DNA of 64,000 nt from Pyrinomonadaceae bacterium (lineage in GTDB: Bacteria > Acidobacteriota > Blastocatellia > Pyrinomonadales > Pyrinomonadaceae). The notes under the pieces are model-generated. The model had not been told where the DNA came from, made no database searches, and was given only the letters and a program-made list of their open reading frames with translations. Made by a program: the position numbers and the translations under genes. Within the stretch, counting starts at the first letter, position 1, and every line of letters begins with the position of its first letter. Shown here one piece after another: positions 1 to 8,532 of this stretch. Location: the NCBI GenBank assembly GCA_036277115.1, contig DASUNM010000011.1, forward strand, positions 124,001 to 188,000, given 5' to 3'.

Positions 1-1
1 G

Positions 2-769
2 TGCGGGACATCGCTGCGCGCGTCGCCGGAAGGTTGGACGACCGGCGAGGTCGAGTTGTCGAAAAGTTGCAGCCTGGAGCTGGCGAACGCTTTGGACGAT
101 GAACAGCTGTTCGTGTTGGAGCGGACCGCGTGGTCGGATGAAGCGGCGACGGCTGCTGAGGTGACGGCGCTGCAAACATTTCGCGATCTGTTCGCGCGCG
201 AAGCGCTCCGGCCGGGCGAACAGATTTCAGTTGGAACTCTGACTGTGCTGTTCACCGATCTAAAAAACTCGACTCAATTGTATCGGGAGATTGGTGACGC
301 GACGGCATTCGGCCGTGTGATGAATCACTTCGATGTGCTGAAGAAGGCAATTGCTGACGAGGAGGGCGCCCTCGTCAAAACAATCGGTGATGCCGTGATG
401 GCCGTGTTTCGCCGGCCGGCAAATGCTCTGCGCGCTATGATTGAGGCGCAACAGCGATTGGCGTCGCCGCCGGACGGGATGTTGCCGTTGACGTTGAAGG
501 GCGGGTTGCACACCGGACCCTGCATTGCCGTGACGTTGAACGATCGGCTCGATTATTTTGGTTCCACCGTGAACCTGGCCGCGCGTTTGGAGGGCCAATC
601 GAGTGGTAACGACGTGGTCATCTCGAATATTGTGTACACGGACCCGGAAGTCGGCGAGATGTTGCTCAATCCCAGGAACCAACTAGTCGCGCAGCCCCTC
701 GAAATGCAGTTAAAGGGTTTCTCAGAAGAACGTTTTGAATTGTGGCGAGTCATGCGAGGAAGGGCTTAA
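2..769 (+). CDS. Class III adenylate/guanylate cyclase, C-terminal part (5' end outside window)
   Basis: Class III nucleotide cyclase, making cAMP or cGMP. The frame is open from base 2 and the residues before the in-frame TTG at 56 read as protein (GWTTGEVEL), so the gene probably starts left of the window. LFTDLKNST carries the first metal-binding Asp and KTIGDAVMAVF the second; YFGSTVNLAARLEG is the usual later catalytic segment. The wording resembles cyclases with an N-terminal DUF5939-like regulatory region, which would lie off the edge. Substrate preference cannot be read from the sequence. No gene is coupled downstream: 254 bases with a palindromic repeat follow. A protein with a cyclic-nucleotide-binding domain starts about 1 kb further on, which may be functionally relevant. 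Confidence 0.85.
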   Translation, partial: CGTSLRASPEGWTTGEVELSKSCSLELANALDDEQLFVLERTAWSDEAATAAEVTALQTFRDLFAREALRPGEQISVGTLTVLFTDLKNSTQLYREIGDATAFGRVMNHFDVLKKAIADEEGALVKTIGDAVMAVFRRPANALRAMIEAQQRLASPPDGMLPLTLKGGLHTGPCIAVTLNDRLDYFGSTVNLAARLEGQSSGNDVVISNIVYTDPEVGEMLLNPRNQLVAQPLEMQLKGFSEERFELWRVMRGRA

Positions 770-819
770 CCTAAACGTGACCGTGGCTTTGCACTAAAAG
801 TATCACATCCAGCACGCCT

Positions 820-940
820 CTCATTCACACCGACGCTTTAGCGCGGTGACCGGCGACCGAAGCGCTTTTGGAAACCGTTTAACGGTTTCTGTTTGTCGAC
901 GCGAAGCGTGACACCGGGCTAAAGCCTCGGTGTGAATGAG
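820..940. repeat. Palindromic dispersed repeat, family A (CTCATTCACACC ends)
   Basis: The ends CTCATTCACACC (820-831) and GGTGTGAATGAG (929-940) are exact inverted copies. Inner hairpins include AAACCGTTTAACGGTTT near 872-888. The same architecture recurs at 52133-52280 inside hemE. No coding potential is seen, and the element fills most of the gap between the cyclase and ABC genes. Confidence 0.75.
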
Positions 941-1023
941 AACGGTTACTGCTTGGCGTCAGTGAGCACCTTTGAGGCAAAGCCCGTGACCGTTTACTAA
1001 AATCTGCGACTATTGAATAGCGA

Positions 1024-1695
1024 ATGCTAATCGAAACTCACGAAGTCACGCGGCTGTATCAGATGGGCGCGAATGAAGTCGTCGCGCTGGATCGCGTGAC
1101 GATGGGAATTGAGGAAGGCGAGTTCGTGGCCATCCGCGGCACGTCGGGCTCGGGCAAGTCCACGCTGCTGAATTTGCTGGGCGGGCTCGATCGGCCCACG
1201 AGCGGCGAGGTCTTGTTCGATTCAAAGCCGCTTGGGCCGCTGACAAAAAAACAGATGGCGCGTTACCGGCGCTTTTCCGTCGGAATGATCTTTCAAAACT
1301 TTAATTTGATTCCGACGATGACGGCGGCTGAAAACGTGTGGCTGGCGTTGGCGTTTGGCGGAGTCCGCGGTGGTGAACGACGTAAACGGGCGGCGGAACT
1401 GTTGGAACGCGTGGGGCTCGCAGATCGGATGTCGCATCGGCCGGCGGAACTATCAGGCGGCGAACAGCAGCGCGTGGCGATCGCGCGCGCGCTGGCAAAT
1501 CGTCCACGGCTTCTGCTTGCGGATGAGCCGACCGGAAATTTAGACTCGACACGCGCGCATGAATTGCTTTCTCTCTTGCGTGAAATGGTCGCGAGCGACC
1601 GGCTCACGGTTTTGCTCGTTACGCATGATCACGAACTGGCCAGCAGCTTTGCCGATCGAATAGTCATGATGAAGGACGGGAAGGTAGTTGAATAG
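1024..1695 (+). CDS. ABC transporter ATP-binding protein, LolD/MacB-type
   Basis: ATPase subunit of an ABC transporter of the LolD/MacB/FtsE type, which usually drives extrusion or lipoprotein release through FtsX-fold permeases. Walker A GTSGSGKST is at residues 39-47, Q-loop Gln at 91, signature LSGGEQQR at 143-150, Walker B LLLADEPTG at 163-171 and the switch His at 201. The 223-residue length is normal for the family. No permease is adjacent on either side; the nearest candidate is the FtsX-fold permease at 10702, same strand, about 9 kb away. The ATG at 1024 is the first start in frame and gives a complete domain. Family assignment is firm; the substrate is unknown. Confidence 0.92.
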   Translation: MLIETHEVTRLYQMGANEVVALDRVTMGIEEGEFVAIRGTSGSGKSTLLNLLGGLDRPTSGEVLFDSKPLGPLTKKQMARYRRFSVGMIFQNFNLIPTMTAAENVWLALAFGGVRGGERRKRAAELLERVGLADRMSHRPAELSGGEQQRVAIARALANRPRLLLADEPTGNLDSTRAHELLSLLREMVASDRLTVLLVTHDHELASSFADRIVMMKDGKVVE

Positions 1696-1696
1696 A

Positions 1697-1805
1697 TTTC
1701 GAATTGCGAACTTCGAATTGCGAATTTAATTAAGAATCTTAGTGGTAAGAATCGAGCCCAATGCTACCAGTCTTGAAAATCCGCAATTCGAAATTCGCAA
1801 TTCGA
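1697..1805. repeat. Inverted AT-rich repeat (GAATTGCGAA units)
   Basis: Tandem GAATTGCGAA-like units at about 1697-1727 are mirrored by CGCAATTCGAAATTCGCAATTCG at about 1781-1804. It is a non-coding palindromic spacer between the ABC ATPase and the DUF1003 gene. A similar run of AATTCCAAATTC units occurs near 39725-39760. Confidence 0.6.
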
Positions 1806-1821
1806 CATCCGAGGTAATCCG

Positions 1822-2715
1822 ATGCCAACAGCCACCCCTCAACCAATGACCGTCGAAGCCATCCGTTCGGTGACGCTGTTTGCGTCGCTGCATGACGAAG
1901 AGGCCGCGGAATTGGTGACCCTGCTTCAGAGCCGCCCGGTTACAGCCGGTACGATTCTGTTTCACGCAGGTGAAAACGGCGATGCGATGTACCTGATCCA
2001 GAGTGGTCGCGTGCGCATCGCGGTTGACGATGCCGAAGGCCAGCAAATCGTTTTAGCTGAGCTGGCGCAGGGAGATTTCTTTGGCGAGATGTCGCTCATC
2101 GATGGCAAGCAACGCTCCGCCGATGCTCACGTGATTGAGGACGCGCAGTTGTCAGTCCTGTCCCGGGAGAATTTTCTGCGCTACATCAATACGCACCCGG
2201 GAGTCGCGCTTGAAATGCTCAGCGCCGTCTTCCAACGCCTGCGGCACACTGACCGGATGCTGCAGCAGCGCGTTTCGCGCAACGTCAACGAAGAACAGGC
2301 AAAGCGGATGACTCTGGCGGATCGCGCCGCGGATCTCCTCGCAGAGTTCGGCGGTAGCTGGAAATTCATCGGCGTCTCGTTGTTTCTGATTATCTTTTGG
2401 ATCGCGCTGAATTCGTACTTTTTAATCCGCGGCTTCGACGCAAAGCCCTACGCCATGCTTAATCTGGTGCTGGCAGTGATTGCGGGTTTGCAGGCGCCCA
2501 TCATCATGATGTCGCAGAACCGGCAAGGCTCGAAGGATCGCCTGCGCGCCGATTTGGACTATCAGGTAAATCTGAAGAACGAACTGGCGTTATCTGAAGT
2601 CCTGAGAAGGCTCGACGTGCTCGAGAGCGAGCGTCTGCCGCTTTTGTTCGCGGAACAAAATGAGCGGCTGGGTGAGGTTAAGACCGCTTCGGTAAAGTCT
2701 ACTAATGCCGGTTAA
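1822..2715 (+). CDS. Cyclic-nucleotide-binding domain protein with DUF1003 membrane domain
   Basis: Predicted inner-membrane protein coupling a cyclic-nucleotide-binding (Crp-type) sensor to a DUF1003 membrane region. The cNMP domain spans about residues 18-120, with a phosphate-binding-cassette-like segment FFGEMSLIDGKQRSA (86-100) that retains the Glu and the Arg. Two membrane segments lie at about 182-200 and 211-231, the second within the DUF1003 pattern VLAVIAGLQAPIIMMSQNRQ. The C-terminus (240-297) is charged and probably helical. There is no HTH, so it is not a Crp-like regulator. The function of DUF1003 is unknown. The start ATG 1822 is preceded by GAGGTAATCCG, a plausible ribosome site. 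A nucleotide cyclase ends 1 kb upstream, so a shared cAMP/cGMP circuit is possible but unproven. Confidence 0.88.
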   Translation: MPTATPQPMTVEAIRSVTLFASLHDEEAAELVTLLQSRPVTAGTILFHAGENGDAMYLIQSGRVRIAVDDAEGQQIVLAELAQGDFFGEMSLIDGKQRSADAHVIEDAQLSVLSRENFLRYINTHPGVALEMLSAVFQRLRHTDRMLQQRVSRNVNEEQAKRMTLADRAADLLAEFGGSWKFIGVSLFLIIFWIALNSYFLIRGFDAKPYAMLNLVLAVIAGLQAPIIMMSQNRQGSKDRLRADLDYQVNLKNELALSEVLRRLDVLESERLPLLFAEQNERLGEVKTASVKSTNAG

Positions 2716-2736
2716 TTCGGGAATTCTTACTTTGCT

Positions 2737-2807
2737 CGTTTAGAGGCGGGCTACTGCCCGCCCGGTTCTTTTGCAGTTATTTGGCGGCAGTAGCCCGCCT
2801 CTAAACG
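2737..2807. repeat. Palindromic dispersed repeat, family B (CGTTTAGAGGCGGGCTACTG)
   Basis: The left arm at 2737-2762 begins CGTTTAGAGGCGGGC; the right arm at 2783-2807 is its near-exact inverse. The loop is about 20 bases. A second copy is at 38212-38270, and the core GGGCTACTGCCC also bounds the element at 8285-8501. Confidence 0.8.
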
Positions 2808-2826
2808 AACGAAGACTCTAATAACA

Positions 2827-3522
2827 ATGATCCAGGCAATCCTATTCGACTTTAACGGCGTGATCATCAATGACGAGCGCATTCATTTGCGCGCTTATCG
2901 CGAGGTGCTGGCGGAGCACGACGTCGAGCTCAAAGAGGAAGACTACTTTCAATGTCTCGGCATGGACGATGTCGCGTTCACTCGCGCGGCGTTCGCGCGC
3001 GTTGGTCGTGAAGTTGACGACGAGACGACGCGCGGCATCATTGATCGAGAGCACGGACTGCACCGTTCGATCATTGAAGCTGAAGTTCCTTTCGCTCCCG
3101 GTATTGTCACATTCATCAAAGAGGCCGCACGGAAGTTTCAGCTTGGGATCGTCAGCATGGCTGAGCTGGCTGAGATTGAACACGTGCTTGGCCCGGCGAA
3201 TTTGCTTCAGCACTTTTCTGTCATCGTGACTGCTCAACCGGGTCTGAATCACAAGCCGGCGCCCGATTGCTATCAGCGCGGTCTTGAGTTGCTAAATGCG
3301 AAGCGCCGGACCGATAGGCAACTGCCGCTGCTGCCGAAGGAATGTCTGGTGATCGAAGATGCGCCGCCGGGAGTCCAAGCCGGGCGCGGGGCCGGGATGA
3401 GAACGCTGGGCGTGACAAACACAGTAGCCGAGCCGCTGCTGCGCGCGGCCGGCGCCGACGTCGTGACCGCGAGTCTTGCCGACTGGAACACTGATGCGGT
3501 GAAGCACGTCTTTGACGGTTAA
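2827..3522 (+). CDS. HAD-superfamily hydrolase, beta-phosphoglucomutase-like
   Basis: HAD-fold phosphatase or phosphomutase of the beta-PGM/CbbY subfamily. Motif I reads FDFNGVI (residues 7-13): the nucleophile Asp8 is present but the usual second Asp (general acid/base) is Asn10. Motif II Ser is in IVSMAEL, motif III Lys in NHKPAPDCY, and motif IV is VIEDAPPG. A helical cap follows motif I, as in subfamily I enzymes. The 231-residue length is typical. The DxN form suggests altered catalysis or substrate; specificity cannot be predicted. The gene stands alone between two palindromic repeats. The ATG at 2827 places motif I at the usual distance from the N-terminus. Confidence 0.85.
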   Translation: MIQAILFDFNGVIINDERIHLRAYREVLAEHDVELKEEDYFQCLGMDDVAFTRAAFARVGREVDDETTRGIIDREHGLHRSIIEAEVPFAPGIVTFIKEAARKFQLGIVSMAELAEIEHVLGPANLLQHFSVIVTAQPGLNHKPAPDCYQRGLELLNAKRRTDRQLPLLPKECLVIEDAPPGVQAGRGAGMRTLGVTNTVAEPLLRAAGADVVTASLADWNTDAVKHVFDG

Positions 3523-3554
3523 CGCGAGAATTCACCTGACATCGTGATGAGGTT

Positions 3555-3637
3555 AGTACCACCTGCGTAACCAGGTGGGCCAAAGACGCAACCTTCTAAG
3601 TCACGCGTTGTCCCATCCGCTTACGCAGATGGTACTG
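3555..3637. repeat. Palindromic repeat (AGTACCACCTGCGTAA family)
   Basis: AGTACCACCTGCGTAACCAG at 3555-3574 pairs with CCGCTTACGCAGATGGTACT at 3617-3636. It lies directly 3' of the HAD gene. The rest of the gap to ppk (3638-3885) holds no recognisable gene and no confident promoter. Confidence 0.65.
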
Positions 3638-3885
3638 ACTGAACACCCAATCGGCTAAGCCATAGTTCCGAAATCGCCGGGAGGTGGCGCGAAATAGTAC
3701 GATTAAGTTGCGCCCGCTTTGTGACTGTGTTCTAGCCTGCTAACTCCTTCCGAATAAACAACTATTTCAACTGACGCGGCTTCTGAAGGAATACCTCGGA
3801 ATAACAGTTGCTGAATAATCAGAGCCGTTGCTGTCGGTCGGGTTGTGTTCTAGTCACCCAAACAGCTCAATTCGGCATTCAAATT

Positions 3886-6009
3886 ATGCAAGCAATCACA
3901 AACGTTTCTTTGAAGGATCGACTAGCAGCAGCCGAGCCCGCGCGGCCAAAGCTAAGTCTCGCACCCGCCCCTGAGCAGCGATTGCTGAATCGCGAGCTAA
4001 GCCTGATCGAGTTCTTCCGCCAGGTATTGGACGAAGCACGCGACGAGCGAAATCCGCTACTTGAGCGACTTCGTTTCCTGACCATTTTTTCAAACATCGT
4101 CGACGAATTTTTCATGGTGCGCGTGTCCGGCCTGAAAGAGGAGGTCGAGCACGGTTATGTTCATCCGTCGCCCGACGGTTTAACGGCCGCCGAGCAGTTG
4201 GAAGAAATTCGCAACCGGTTGGAACCAATGTTCGCCGCGCAGATGCACAGTCTGCGCAAAGAGATTTTGCCGCCACTCGAGGAGCAGGGAATCGTGGTCG
4301 CGACTTACGATTCGCTGTCCAGAGTTGAGCACGAGCGCGCCAATGAGTACTTCGCGCAGCACGTGTTTCCGGTGCTGACGCCGCTGGCGGTCGATCCGGT
4401 TCACCCATTTCCTTATATATCGGGTCTGAGTCTGAATTTCGGAATCATGGTCAAGGCGAACGACTCAGGCGACGACGACAACGGATCGTTCGTGCGGCTG
4501 AAAGTGCCGCCGTTGCTTCCGGGTCTAATTCAACTATTCGACGAACCCAAATTCGTACCATTGAGTGACGTAATCGCCGCAAACCTTGGTTCGCTGTTCC
4601 CCGGCATGACTGTGATCAACGCGCACACGTTTCGCGTGACGCGCGATGCCGACATCGACATTCGGGAAGACGAAGCTGAGGACCTCCTTCGCGCTTTGCA
4701 GAAGGGACTGCGCAAGCGCCGCTTCGGTTCACCTGTCCGCCTGGAGATCGAAGCCGGCATGCCAAACGAGATGGCGGCCTACCTGATGGAGTCTATCGGC
4801 GTCGAGCCCCACGACGTTTATGTCGTTGACGGGCCCCTGGACGTCCAGGAGTACAACACCCTTTGTGACCTCGATCGGCCCGCCCTGAAGTATCCGCCGC
4901 TGCGCACGCTGATTCCGGCGCCACTCAAGGAGCAGAAGTCGATCTTTGACGCCATCAAGCGCCGGGATGTGATGCTGCATCACCCTTACACCGACTATTC
5001 GGTGGTGATCGATTTCCTGCGGGCCGCTGCCCTGGACCCGAATGTGGTAGCCATCAAAATTTGTTTGTATCGCACTGGTGCCCAATCGGAAATTGCTGAA
5101 GTGCTGCGGCAAGCCGGCGAGATGGGCAAACAAGTCACGGCGCTGATCGAACTGAAAGCCCGGTTTGATGAAGAGAACAACATTGAATGGGCACAGCGGC
5201 TGGAGCGTGCCGGCGTGCACGTGGTGTATGGCCTCATCGGGTTAAAAACGCACTGCAAAATTGGCTTGGTGGTGCGCCGCGAGGGCGAGACCTTGCGCCG
5301 CTATGTGCACATCGCGACCGGCAACTACAATCCGACGTCGTCTTCGAACTTCACAGATTTCGGTGTGTTCACCGCGGACGATGCGATTGGGGAAGATGCG
5401 ACCGAGTTCTTTAATTATCTGACCGGCTATTCCAAGCAGAAGGAATACCGCAAGCTTCTGGTGTCGCCGGTGAATCTGCGCGAGAAGCTGAACGAACTTA
5501 TCGAGCGTGAGACAGTTCATGCGAAGGCCGGCCGCCCCGCGCGCATCATGGCGAAGATGAATCGGATCGCGGACGCGCACCTCATCGAGCGTTTGTACGA
5601 AGCATCTGAGGCGGGCGTGTCGATCGATTTGATAGTTCGCGGCATCTGCATGCTGCGTCCGGGCGTGCCGGGTTTGTCGGAAAATATTCGCGTGCGCAGT
5701 GTCGTCGGCCGCTTTCTCGAGCACAGTCGTTTGATGTATTTCCTCAACGGCGGGGAAGAAGAGATTTATCTCGGCAGCGCAGACTGGATGGTGCGCAACC
5801 TGGATCGTCGCGTCGAGGTAGTCACGCCGGTCGAAGATCCCGGCTTCAAGAAGTATTTGAAGGACGATGTGCTGCAGGCTTACCTGCGCGACAACGTGAA
5901 CGCGCGCGAGCTACAGCCTGACGGTTCGTACGTGCGGATCGCCCCGGCTAGCGGCGTCGAGGCCTTCGACAGCCAGATATACTTTGAAGGTTTCGACCTG
6001 AACAGCTAG
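3886..6009 (+). CDS. ppk1: Polyphosphate kinase 1
   Basis: Reversibly transfers the ATP gamma-phosphate to growing polyphosphate. The N-terminal domain starts at LLNRELSLIEF and runs through FSNIVDEFFMVRVSGLKEE, the PPK1 hallmark. The catalytic core is two phospholipase-D-like halves; the autophosphorylated His lies in LKTHCKIGLVV, next to RFDEENNIEWAQRLERAG, and RRYVHIATGNYNPTSS follows. The 707-residue length is typical. In-frame translation can be extended to a TTG at 3808, but those 26 extra residues do not resemble PPK1, so ATG 3886 is preferred. No pho-box-like control is recognised. It is monocistronic by spacing. Confidence 0.95.
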   Translation: MQAITNVSLKDRLAAAEPARPKLSLAPAPEQRLLNRELSLIEFFRQVLDEARDERNPLLERLRFLTIFSNIVDEFFMVRVSGLKEEVEHGYVHPSPDGLTAAEQLEEIRNRLEPMFAAQMHSLRKEILPPLEEQGIVVATYDSLSRVEHERANEYFAQHVFPVLTPLAVDPVHPFPYISGLSLNFGIMVKANDSGDDDNGSFVRLKVPPLLPGLIQLFDEPKFVPLSDVIAANLGSLFPGMTVINAHTFRVTRDADIDIREDEAEDLLRALQKGLRKRRFGSPVRLEIEAGMPNEMAAYLMESIGVEPHDVYVVDGPLDVQEYNTLCDLDRPALKYPPLRTLIPAPLKEQKSIFDAIKRRDVMLHHPYTDYSVVIDFLRAAALDPNVVAIKICLYRTGAQSEIAEVLRQAGEMGKQVTALIELKARFDEENNIEWAQRLERAGVHVVYGLIGLKTHCKIGLVVRREGETLRRYVHIATGNYNPTSSSNFTDFGVFTADDAIGEDATEFFNYLTGYSKQKEYRKLLVSPVNLREKLNELIERETVHAKAGRPARIMAKMNRIADAHLIERLYEASEAGVSIDLIVRGICMLRPGVPGLSENIRVRSVVGRFLEHSRLMYFLNGGEEEIYLGSADWMVRNLDRRVEVVTPVEDPGFKKYLKDDVLQAYLRDNVNARELQPDGSYVRIAPASGVEAFDSQIYFEGFDLNS

Positions 6010-6013
6010 GTGC

Positions 6014-6055
6014 GCACGCGTCTCGCGTGCTTGCACGCCAGAGGCGTGCAAGTAC
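6014..6055. repeat. GCACGC-type palindromic repeat, family H
   Basis: Two adjacent short hairpins, GCACGCGTCTCGCGTGC and TGCACGCCAGAGGCGTGCA, followed by AGTACC. Close relatives occur at 42631-42707. The element starts 4 bases after the ppk1 stop. Confidence 0.6.
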
Positions 6056-6130
6056 CGCAGCTTGGCACTCGGCCCTCATTTGTGAAACCATGCGCAGCTA
6101 AACACCAACATCTTTCGGAAGGAAATCAAA

Positions 6131-7120
6131 ATGTTTTCAAGAGAGAATCGACGGACATTCGTGCTCGTGATCAGCTTGATGATCCTGAGTTCTTCCAGCG
6201 CATTCGCGCAAAAGAAATCCGATAAGCCCGACAAGAAGGACATACAAATTCCGGCGAACGCTCCGCGCGTTCTGTGGAGCGATCCGGGCAACATATCTTC
6301 GCGCGACTTGTTTCTGGGACCTGGCGGCGCCGCGATGAAGCCCGATCTGTCGCGGGTGACTTTTGTGAAAGTCGAGACGGGCGGCTTTTCAACCAAGTAT
6401 CGAGTGAAAGATGGATCAGGTCGGACCTGGGTGGTAAAAGTTGGCCAGGAAGCGCGACCTGAGACTGCTGCGGTTCGTTTGGCCTGGGCTGCCGGCTACG
6501 CGACGGAAGTGAATTACCTCTACCCCTGTGTCACCATCGTGGGCGCGCCCAAACCACACAAAAAAGAATACGAATGCGCGAACAATGGTCACGCGAATGT
6601 TCGTTTTGAAGCACGGCCTGAGAATGTGGAGCGCCTCGAGGAGTGGTCGTGGAAGAGCAACCCCTTCTCCGGTAAGAGAGAGTTGAAGGGCTTGATTGTC
6701 TTGATGGCGCTTCTCAATAACTGGGACCTGAAAGACAGCAACAACAAGATTCTGCTGGTTAACAATGGCAGCGGCCAGCCGGAGCTTCGTTACATCATCA
6801 GTGATTTGGGCGCGACCTTTGGCAAGACTGGTGGCTTCCTGAGTCGCAGCCGCAACGAGCCTGAAGATTACGTTAAGGCCAAATTCGTCGAAGGAGTCAA
6901 CGGCCGGGAAGTGAAGCTTGCTTACAGCGGGAAAGAGCAAGTACTGATGCAGGGCATCACCATTGACGACGCGCGTTGGATCGGCAGCCTGCTATCACAG
7001 TTGAGTGACAGCCAGTTGGCGGATGCTTTTCGCGCCGGCAATTTCACCTCGGAGGAAATTCAAATGCTGGTGACGGCGACGCGCGCGCGAATCAATCAAC
7101 TGGTGAATCTCCCGGGTTAG
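6131..7120 (+). CDS. Exported protein with atypical-kinase-like motifs (paralogue A)
   Basis: No named family recognised. An N-terminal signal peptide (hydrophobic 9-22, SSAFAQ cleavage-like site near 27) predicts export. The body is paralogous to the product of 8584-9696: shared blocks are VLWSDPGN, the WVVKVG strand (Lys103), ETAAVRLAWAAGY (Glu111), LLNNWDLKDSNN (Asp199, Asn204/205), ISDLGATFG (Asp225) and a C-terminal LSDSQLADAFRAG helix. A Lys, then a helix Glu, then a D-x4-N loop, then a D-L-G motif is the order of catalytic elements in protein-kinase-like folds (HipA, FAM20, PI4K). That is an inference from motif order, not a proven homology. GGAAGGAAATCAAA precedes ATG 6131. A neutral zinc peptidase follows 290 bases downstream. 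Confidence 0.75.
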   Translation: MFSRENRRTFVLVISLMILSSSSAFAQKKSDKPDKKDIQIPANAPRVLWSDPGNISSRDLFLGPGGAAMKPDLSRVTFVKVETGGFSTKYRVKDGSGRTWVVKVGQEARPETAAVRLAWAAGYATEVNYLYPCVTIVGAPKPHKKEYECANNGHANVRFEARPENVERLEEWSWKSNPFSGKRELKGLIVLMALLNNWDLKDSNNKILLVNNGSGQPELRYIISDLGATFGKTGGFLSRSRNEPEDYVKAKFVEGVNGREVKLAYSGKEQVLMQGITIDDARWIGSLLSQLSDSQLADAFRAGNFTSEEIQMLVTATRARINQLVNLPG

Positions 7121-7140
7121 CTTCTGAGTCCTGTAGGGAC

Positions 7141-7274
7141 GAAATGTTTATAGCCCGCAGTTTACTAAAATCTGTCAAAGCTCCGGAGGAGCGAAATGTT
7201 GCCGAGAACGGCAAACATTCCGTGTCCTCCGGAGCTGAACCACATCGTTGCAGCCCTCAGCTATAAACATTTTG
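7141..7274. repeat. Nested palindromic repeat (GAAATGTTTATAG ends)
   Basis: The outer arms GAAATGTTTATAG (7141-7153) and CTATAAACATTTTG (7261-7274) enclose an inner hairpin AGCTCCGGAGGAGCG...CCTCCGGAGCT (7179-7236). It is non-coding. The remaining bases up to 7411 show nothing recognisable except the ribosome site of the next gene. Confidence 0.7.
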
Positions 7275-7411
7275 CCGCTCTGCGGCCGGTCAAAAACCCC
7301 CAACTATCCCGATTCTGGCCCCAAGCTTCCCTCGTACGCTAATGAACCCGTCAAGAGTTGCCGACTAGTCCTGTGAGTTCGCAGTCTTGATCATCTCGGG
7401 AGGACTAACTA

Positions 7412-8272
7412 ATGCGCTGGAGAGATCGCAGAGAAAGCACCAACATCGAGGATCGCCGCGGAATGTCAGGCGGGGGCAAGTTGGCCCTCGGCGGCCTGGG
7501 TGGATGCGGCACCATTGTCGTGCTTTTGCTGGCGCTGCTGTTTGGCGCCGATCCGCGTCAGCTACTCGAGCAGTTACCGTCCACTGGTAGCGGCGGCGGT
7601 GCTCCGGCGACGCGACCGGTCAATCCGCAGGAAGAGGAGCTCAGGAAATTTGTCGGAGTTGTGCTGGCAGAAACCGAAGACGCCTGGACGGATGTTTTTA
7701 AGAAGATTGGCAGGACCTATCGCAAACCGACACTCGTGCTTTTCAACGATCAAGTCGAGTCGGCTTGCGGTGTCGCCGGCGCCGCGGTGGGGCCATTCTA
7801 CTGTCCCGGCGACGAGAAGCTTTACATCGACCTTTCATTCTTCCAGGAGCTCCGGACAAAACTTGGCGCGCCGGGAGATTTTGCCATCGCGTATGTCGTG
7901 GCCCATGAAGTCGGTCATCACGTGCAGAACCTGCTCGGAACAATGAATGAGGTGAACTCGGCGCGGCGCCGGTTGAGCGAAGGTCAGGCGAATCAACTTT
8001 CAGTGCGGGTTGAGTTGCAGGCAGATTTTTACGCCGGCGTGTGGGCCCACTACGCGCGCAATCAGGGCATCGTTGAAGAGGGTGATATTGAAGAAGCTTT
8101 AGGCGCCGCCAGCGCCGTCGGCGATGATCGTCTGCAGCAGCGGGGGCAGGGCTACGTGGTGCCCGATTCGTTCACGCACGGAACCTCCGCACAGCGCGCG
8201 CAATGGTTTAGAAAAGGCTTCGAAACCGGCGACGTGCGGCAGGGCGACACGTTTAGTTCCGGCGGGTACTAG
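7412..8272 (+). CDS. Neutral zinc metallopeptidase, YpfJ family
   Basis: Membrane-anchored zinc metallopeptidase of the YpfJ / 'putative neutral zinc metallopeptidase' family. One membrane segment lies at about residues 30-46 (TIVVLLLALLFG). The zinc motif is HEVGHH (His165, Glu166, His169), with the downstream ligand region ELQADFYAGVW (Glu201). The segment FYCPGDEKLYIDLSFF before the motif is typical of the family. The 286-residue length is normal. GGGAGGAC seven bases before ATG 7412 is a strong ribosome site. Substrates of the family are unknown. It lies between the two kinase-like paralogues. Confidence 0.92.
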   Translation: MRWRDRRESTNIEDRRGMSGGGKLALGGLGGCGTIVVLLLALLFGADPRQLLEQLPSTGSGGGAPATRPVNPQEEELRKFVGVVLAETEDAWTDVFKKIGRTYRKPTLVLFNDQVESACGVAGAAVGPFYCPGDEKLYIDLSFFQELRTKLGAPGDFAIAYVVAHEVGHHVQNLLGTMNEVNSARRRLSEGQANQLSVRVELQADFYAGVWAHYARNQGIVEEGDIEEALGAASAVGDDRLQQRGQGYVVPDSFTHGTSAQRAQWFRKGFETGDVRQGDTFSSGGY

Positions 8273-8284
8273 ATCGCGTGCAAC

Positions 8285-8501
8285 GGGGCAGTAGCCCGAC
8301 CGCGAGGGTGGACAATTTGGTCGCGACTAACCTGGGGCGATGCCCCAGGCTTTTACAGCGCGCGCCTTGGGCGCTCTCCTTTTTATCTCGCCCAAGACAT
8401 TCCCCCGCTGTATACTCCCGCCGATTTCGCTTATCAGCTTCCTCAATCGTGGCTGAACACCTTCAAGTGATGATCAGTAGCACCGGTCGGGCTACTGCCC
8501 C
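8285..8501. mobile_element. MITE-like element with perfect 18-bp terminal inverted repeats
   Basis: GGGGCAGTAGCCCGACCG (8285-8302) and CGGTCGGGCTACTGCCCC (8484-8501) are exact inverses. The interior contains a further hairpin, CCTGGGGCGATGCCCCAGG, and no convincing gene; a 120-codon frame across it is judged chance. No flanking target duplication is evident, so mobility is only suggested. The core is shared with repeat family B. Confidence 0.5.
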
Positions 8502-8532
8502 GTCGGCCACCGCCGAACTGCTTGTCCAAACA

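Noticed and set aside
3808-3885. Upstream start (TTG 3808) for ppk1
   Set aside because: The 26 extra residues do not resemble PPK1, and ATG 3886 gives the normal N-terminus.
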